NCBI GenBank assembly: GCA_945869245.1
Contig: CAMBOY010000175.1
Location: 1-6,872, forward strand
Length of the DNA stretch: 6,872 nt
Direction of reading: 5' to 3'
Origin: Hydrogenophaga intermedia
Lineage (GTDB): Bacteria > Pseudomonadota > Gammaproteobacteria > Burkholderiales > Burkholderiaceae_C
Shown here: positions 6,598-6,872 of the stretch, one piece after another
Layout: each line of letters starts with the position of its first letter
How positions within the stretch are numbered: the first letter of the stretch is position 1
Translations under genes and position numbers: made by a program
The notes under the pieces: model-generated
Told to the model about the DNA's origin: nothing
Database searches by the model: none
The model's input: the letters and a program-made list of their open reading frames with translations, nothing else

Positions 6598-6650
6598 CTT
6601 TTATAGACAGGCACGCAGTGTCTGTCGTGCTCGGTGTCACGCACCGGTGC
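6598..6650 (+). other. Spacer between the two tRNAs, with short inverted repeats
   Basis: This 53-nt spacer has no convincing promoter or terminator. It holds several short complementary pairs: GACAG/CTGTC (6606-6610 with 6622-6626), GCACG/CGTGC (6611-6615 with 6626-6630), CGGTG/CACCG around TCACG (6632-6646), and the perfect 10-bp palindrome GCACCGGTGC (6641-6650) abutting the tRNA-Gly 5' end. These could fold in the precursor transcript and affect RNase E or RNase P processing; that role is inferred. Confidence 0.5.
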
Positions 6651-6726
6651 GCGGGAATAGCTCAGTTGGTAGAGCGCAACCTTGCCAAGGTTGAGGTCGC
6701 GAGTTCGAATCTCGTTTCCCGCTCCA
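6651..6726 (+). tRNA. tRNA-Gly (anticodon GCC)
   Basis: This is a 76-nt cloverleaf with a fully paired acceptor stem GCGGGAA/TTCCCGC (6651-6657 and 6716-6722). The D-arm is GCTC/GAGC and the anticodon stem CAACC/GGTTG encloses loop TTGCCAA, with anticodon GCC at 6684-6686. The variable loop is AGGTC and the T-arm is GCGAG-TTCGAAT-CTCGT, with one G-U pair. The discriminator is T73, usual for tRNA-Gly, followed by an encoded CCA (6724-6726). No separate promoter is visible in the 53-nt spacer, so it probably shares the tRNA-Phe transcript. Confidence 0.98.
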
Positions 6727-6733
6727 TACACCC

Positions 6734-6751
6734 ACCTATTGCAGGTTTTTT
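6734..6751 (+). terminator. Weak terminator-like hairpin after tRNA-Gly
   Basis: ACCT (6734-6737) and AGGT (6743-6746) form a 4-bp stem around loop ATTGC, directly followed by a run of T to 6751. The position, 7 nt after the tRNA CCA, suits the end of the tRNA transcript and the T-run is good, but the stem is short. A (TG)n tract (6751-6760) follows. Confidence 0.4.
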
Positions 6752-6797
6752 GTGTGTGTGGCTTGGTTTTCGCACAGAAAGCCGCATATTTAAACCC

Positions 6798-6872
6798 ATG
6801 AACTTCTTCATACGCCTGTGGCGCACGCTGTTGCGCGTGGCTCTTGTGCTCATTGGCCTGTTGCTGGGCTTG
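6798..6872 (+). CDS. Start of a probable membrane protein (3' end outside window)
   Basis: An ATG at 6798 opens a frame that stays open to the window edge, giving 25 residues. They start MNFFIRLWRTLLR and continue into an uninterrupted hydrophobic stretch (VALVLIGLLLGL). The pattern of basic residues then a hydrophobic helix fits an N-terminal membrane anchor or signal sequence. No clear Shine-Dalgarno precedes the ATG. I do not recognise the family from so short a piece, and it could start elsewhere; the function is unknown. Confidence 0.55.
   Translation, partial: MNFFIRLWRTLLRVALVLIGLLLGL

Noticed and set aside
6602..6607. TATAGA as a separate promoter for tRNA-Gly
   Set aside because: There is no suitable -35 at acceptable spacing and no extended -10; co-transcription with tRNA-Phe is simpler.
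6492..6731. Minus-strand open frame across both tRNAs, with residues like GNEIRTRDLNLGKVALYQLSYSRA-type text split over the tRNA antisense strands
   Set aside because: This is the well-known antisense translation of tRNA genes that is often misannotated as protein; the same applies to the minus-strand frame at 6662-6853 (ETRFELATST...). Both tRNAs explain the sequence completely.
6751..6760. (TG)5 tract as a phase-variation repeat
   Set aside because: Five dinucleotide units are short and lie 38 nt before the start codon in unexceptional sequence; no evidence of variability.
6763..6792. TTGGTT ... CATATT/TATTTA as a promoter for the last gene
   Set aside because: The match is weak and would give an almost leaderless transcript; too little sequence to support a call.

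Overview
This is a gene-dense, GC-rich stretch of bacterial core chromosome. Protein sequence and gene order point to a betaproteobacterium, most likely Burkholderiales and plausibly Comamonadaceae. The evidence is the RpoC carrying a large insertion in the trigger loop as in E. coli, the rsmB / DUF4390 / NtrY-like kinase / NtrX-like regulator cluster, and the betaproteobacterial style of the tRNA-Phe. The genus assignment is a recollection-based inference. No mobile element, CRISPR array, phage gene or rRNA is visible, and all protein genes lie on the + strand.

Layout: 1-1455 is the 3' part of rpoC (RNA polymerase beta'). It is followed by a GC-rich hairpin and then a canonical intrinsic terminator (1501-1532). 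Only 11 nt after the U-tract begins rsmB (16S rRNA m5C967 methyltransferase, 1544-2878). Its last codons overlap the start of a small exported DUF4390 protein (2871-3521). That gene's stop in turn overlaps the start of an NtrY-like transmembrane histidine kinase (3518-5752). After 33 nt comes a short NtrX-like response regulator (5786-6487). The overlaps suggest one translationally coupled operon, with the last three genes forming a signalling module: periplasmic protein, membrane sensor kinase, DNA-binding regulator.

The non-coding stretch 6488-6797 (310 nt) holds an extended -10 promoter, tRNA-Phe(GAA), a 53-nt spacer rich in short inverted repeats, tRNA-Gly(GCC) and a weak terminator-like hairpin. 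At the right edge (6798 onward) the first 25 codons of another gene encode a probable N-terminal membrane segment.

The most interesting points are: the regulator keeps the NtrX receiver and the NtrX-type Fis-like C-terminus but has no room for the AAA+ sigma-54 activation domain; an uncharacterised periplasmic DUF4390 protein is locked by overlapping frames between an rRNA methylase and the sensor kinase; the terminator-to-rsmB gap leaves no space for a conventional promoter; and the tRNA-Phe has a C-A mismatch in its acceptor stem. None of this amounts to a clearly new system, but the DUF4390-NtrY-short NtrX module is the best candidate in the window for undescribed biology.
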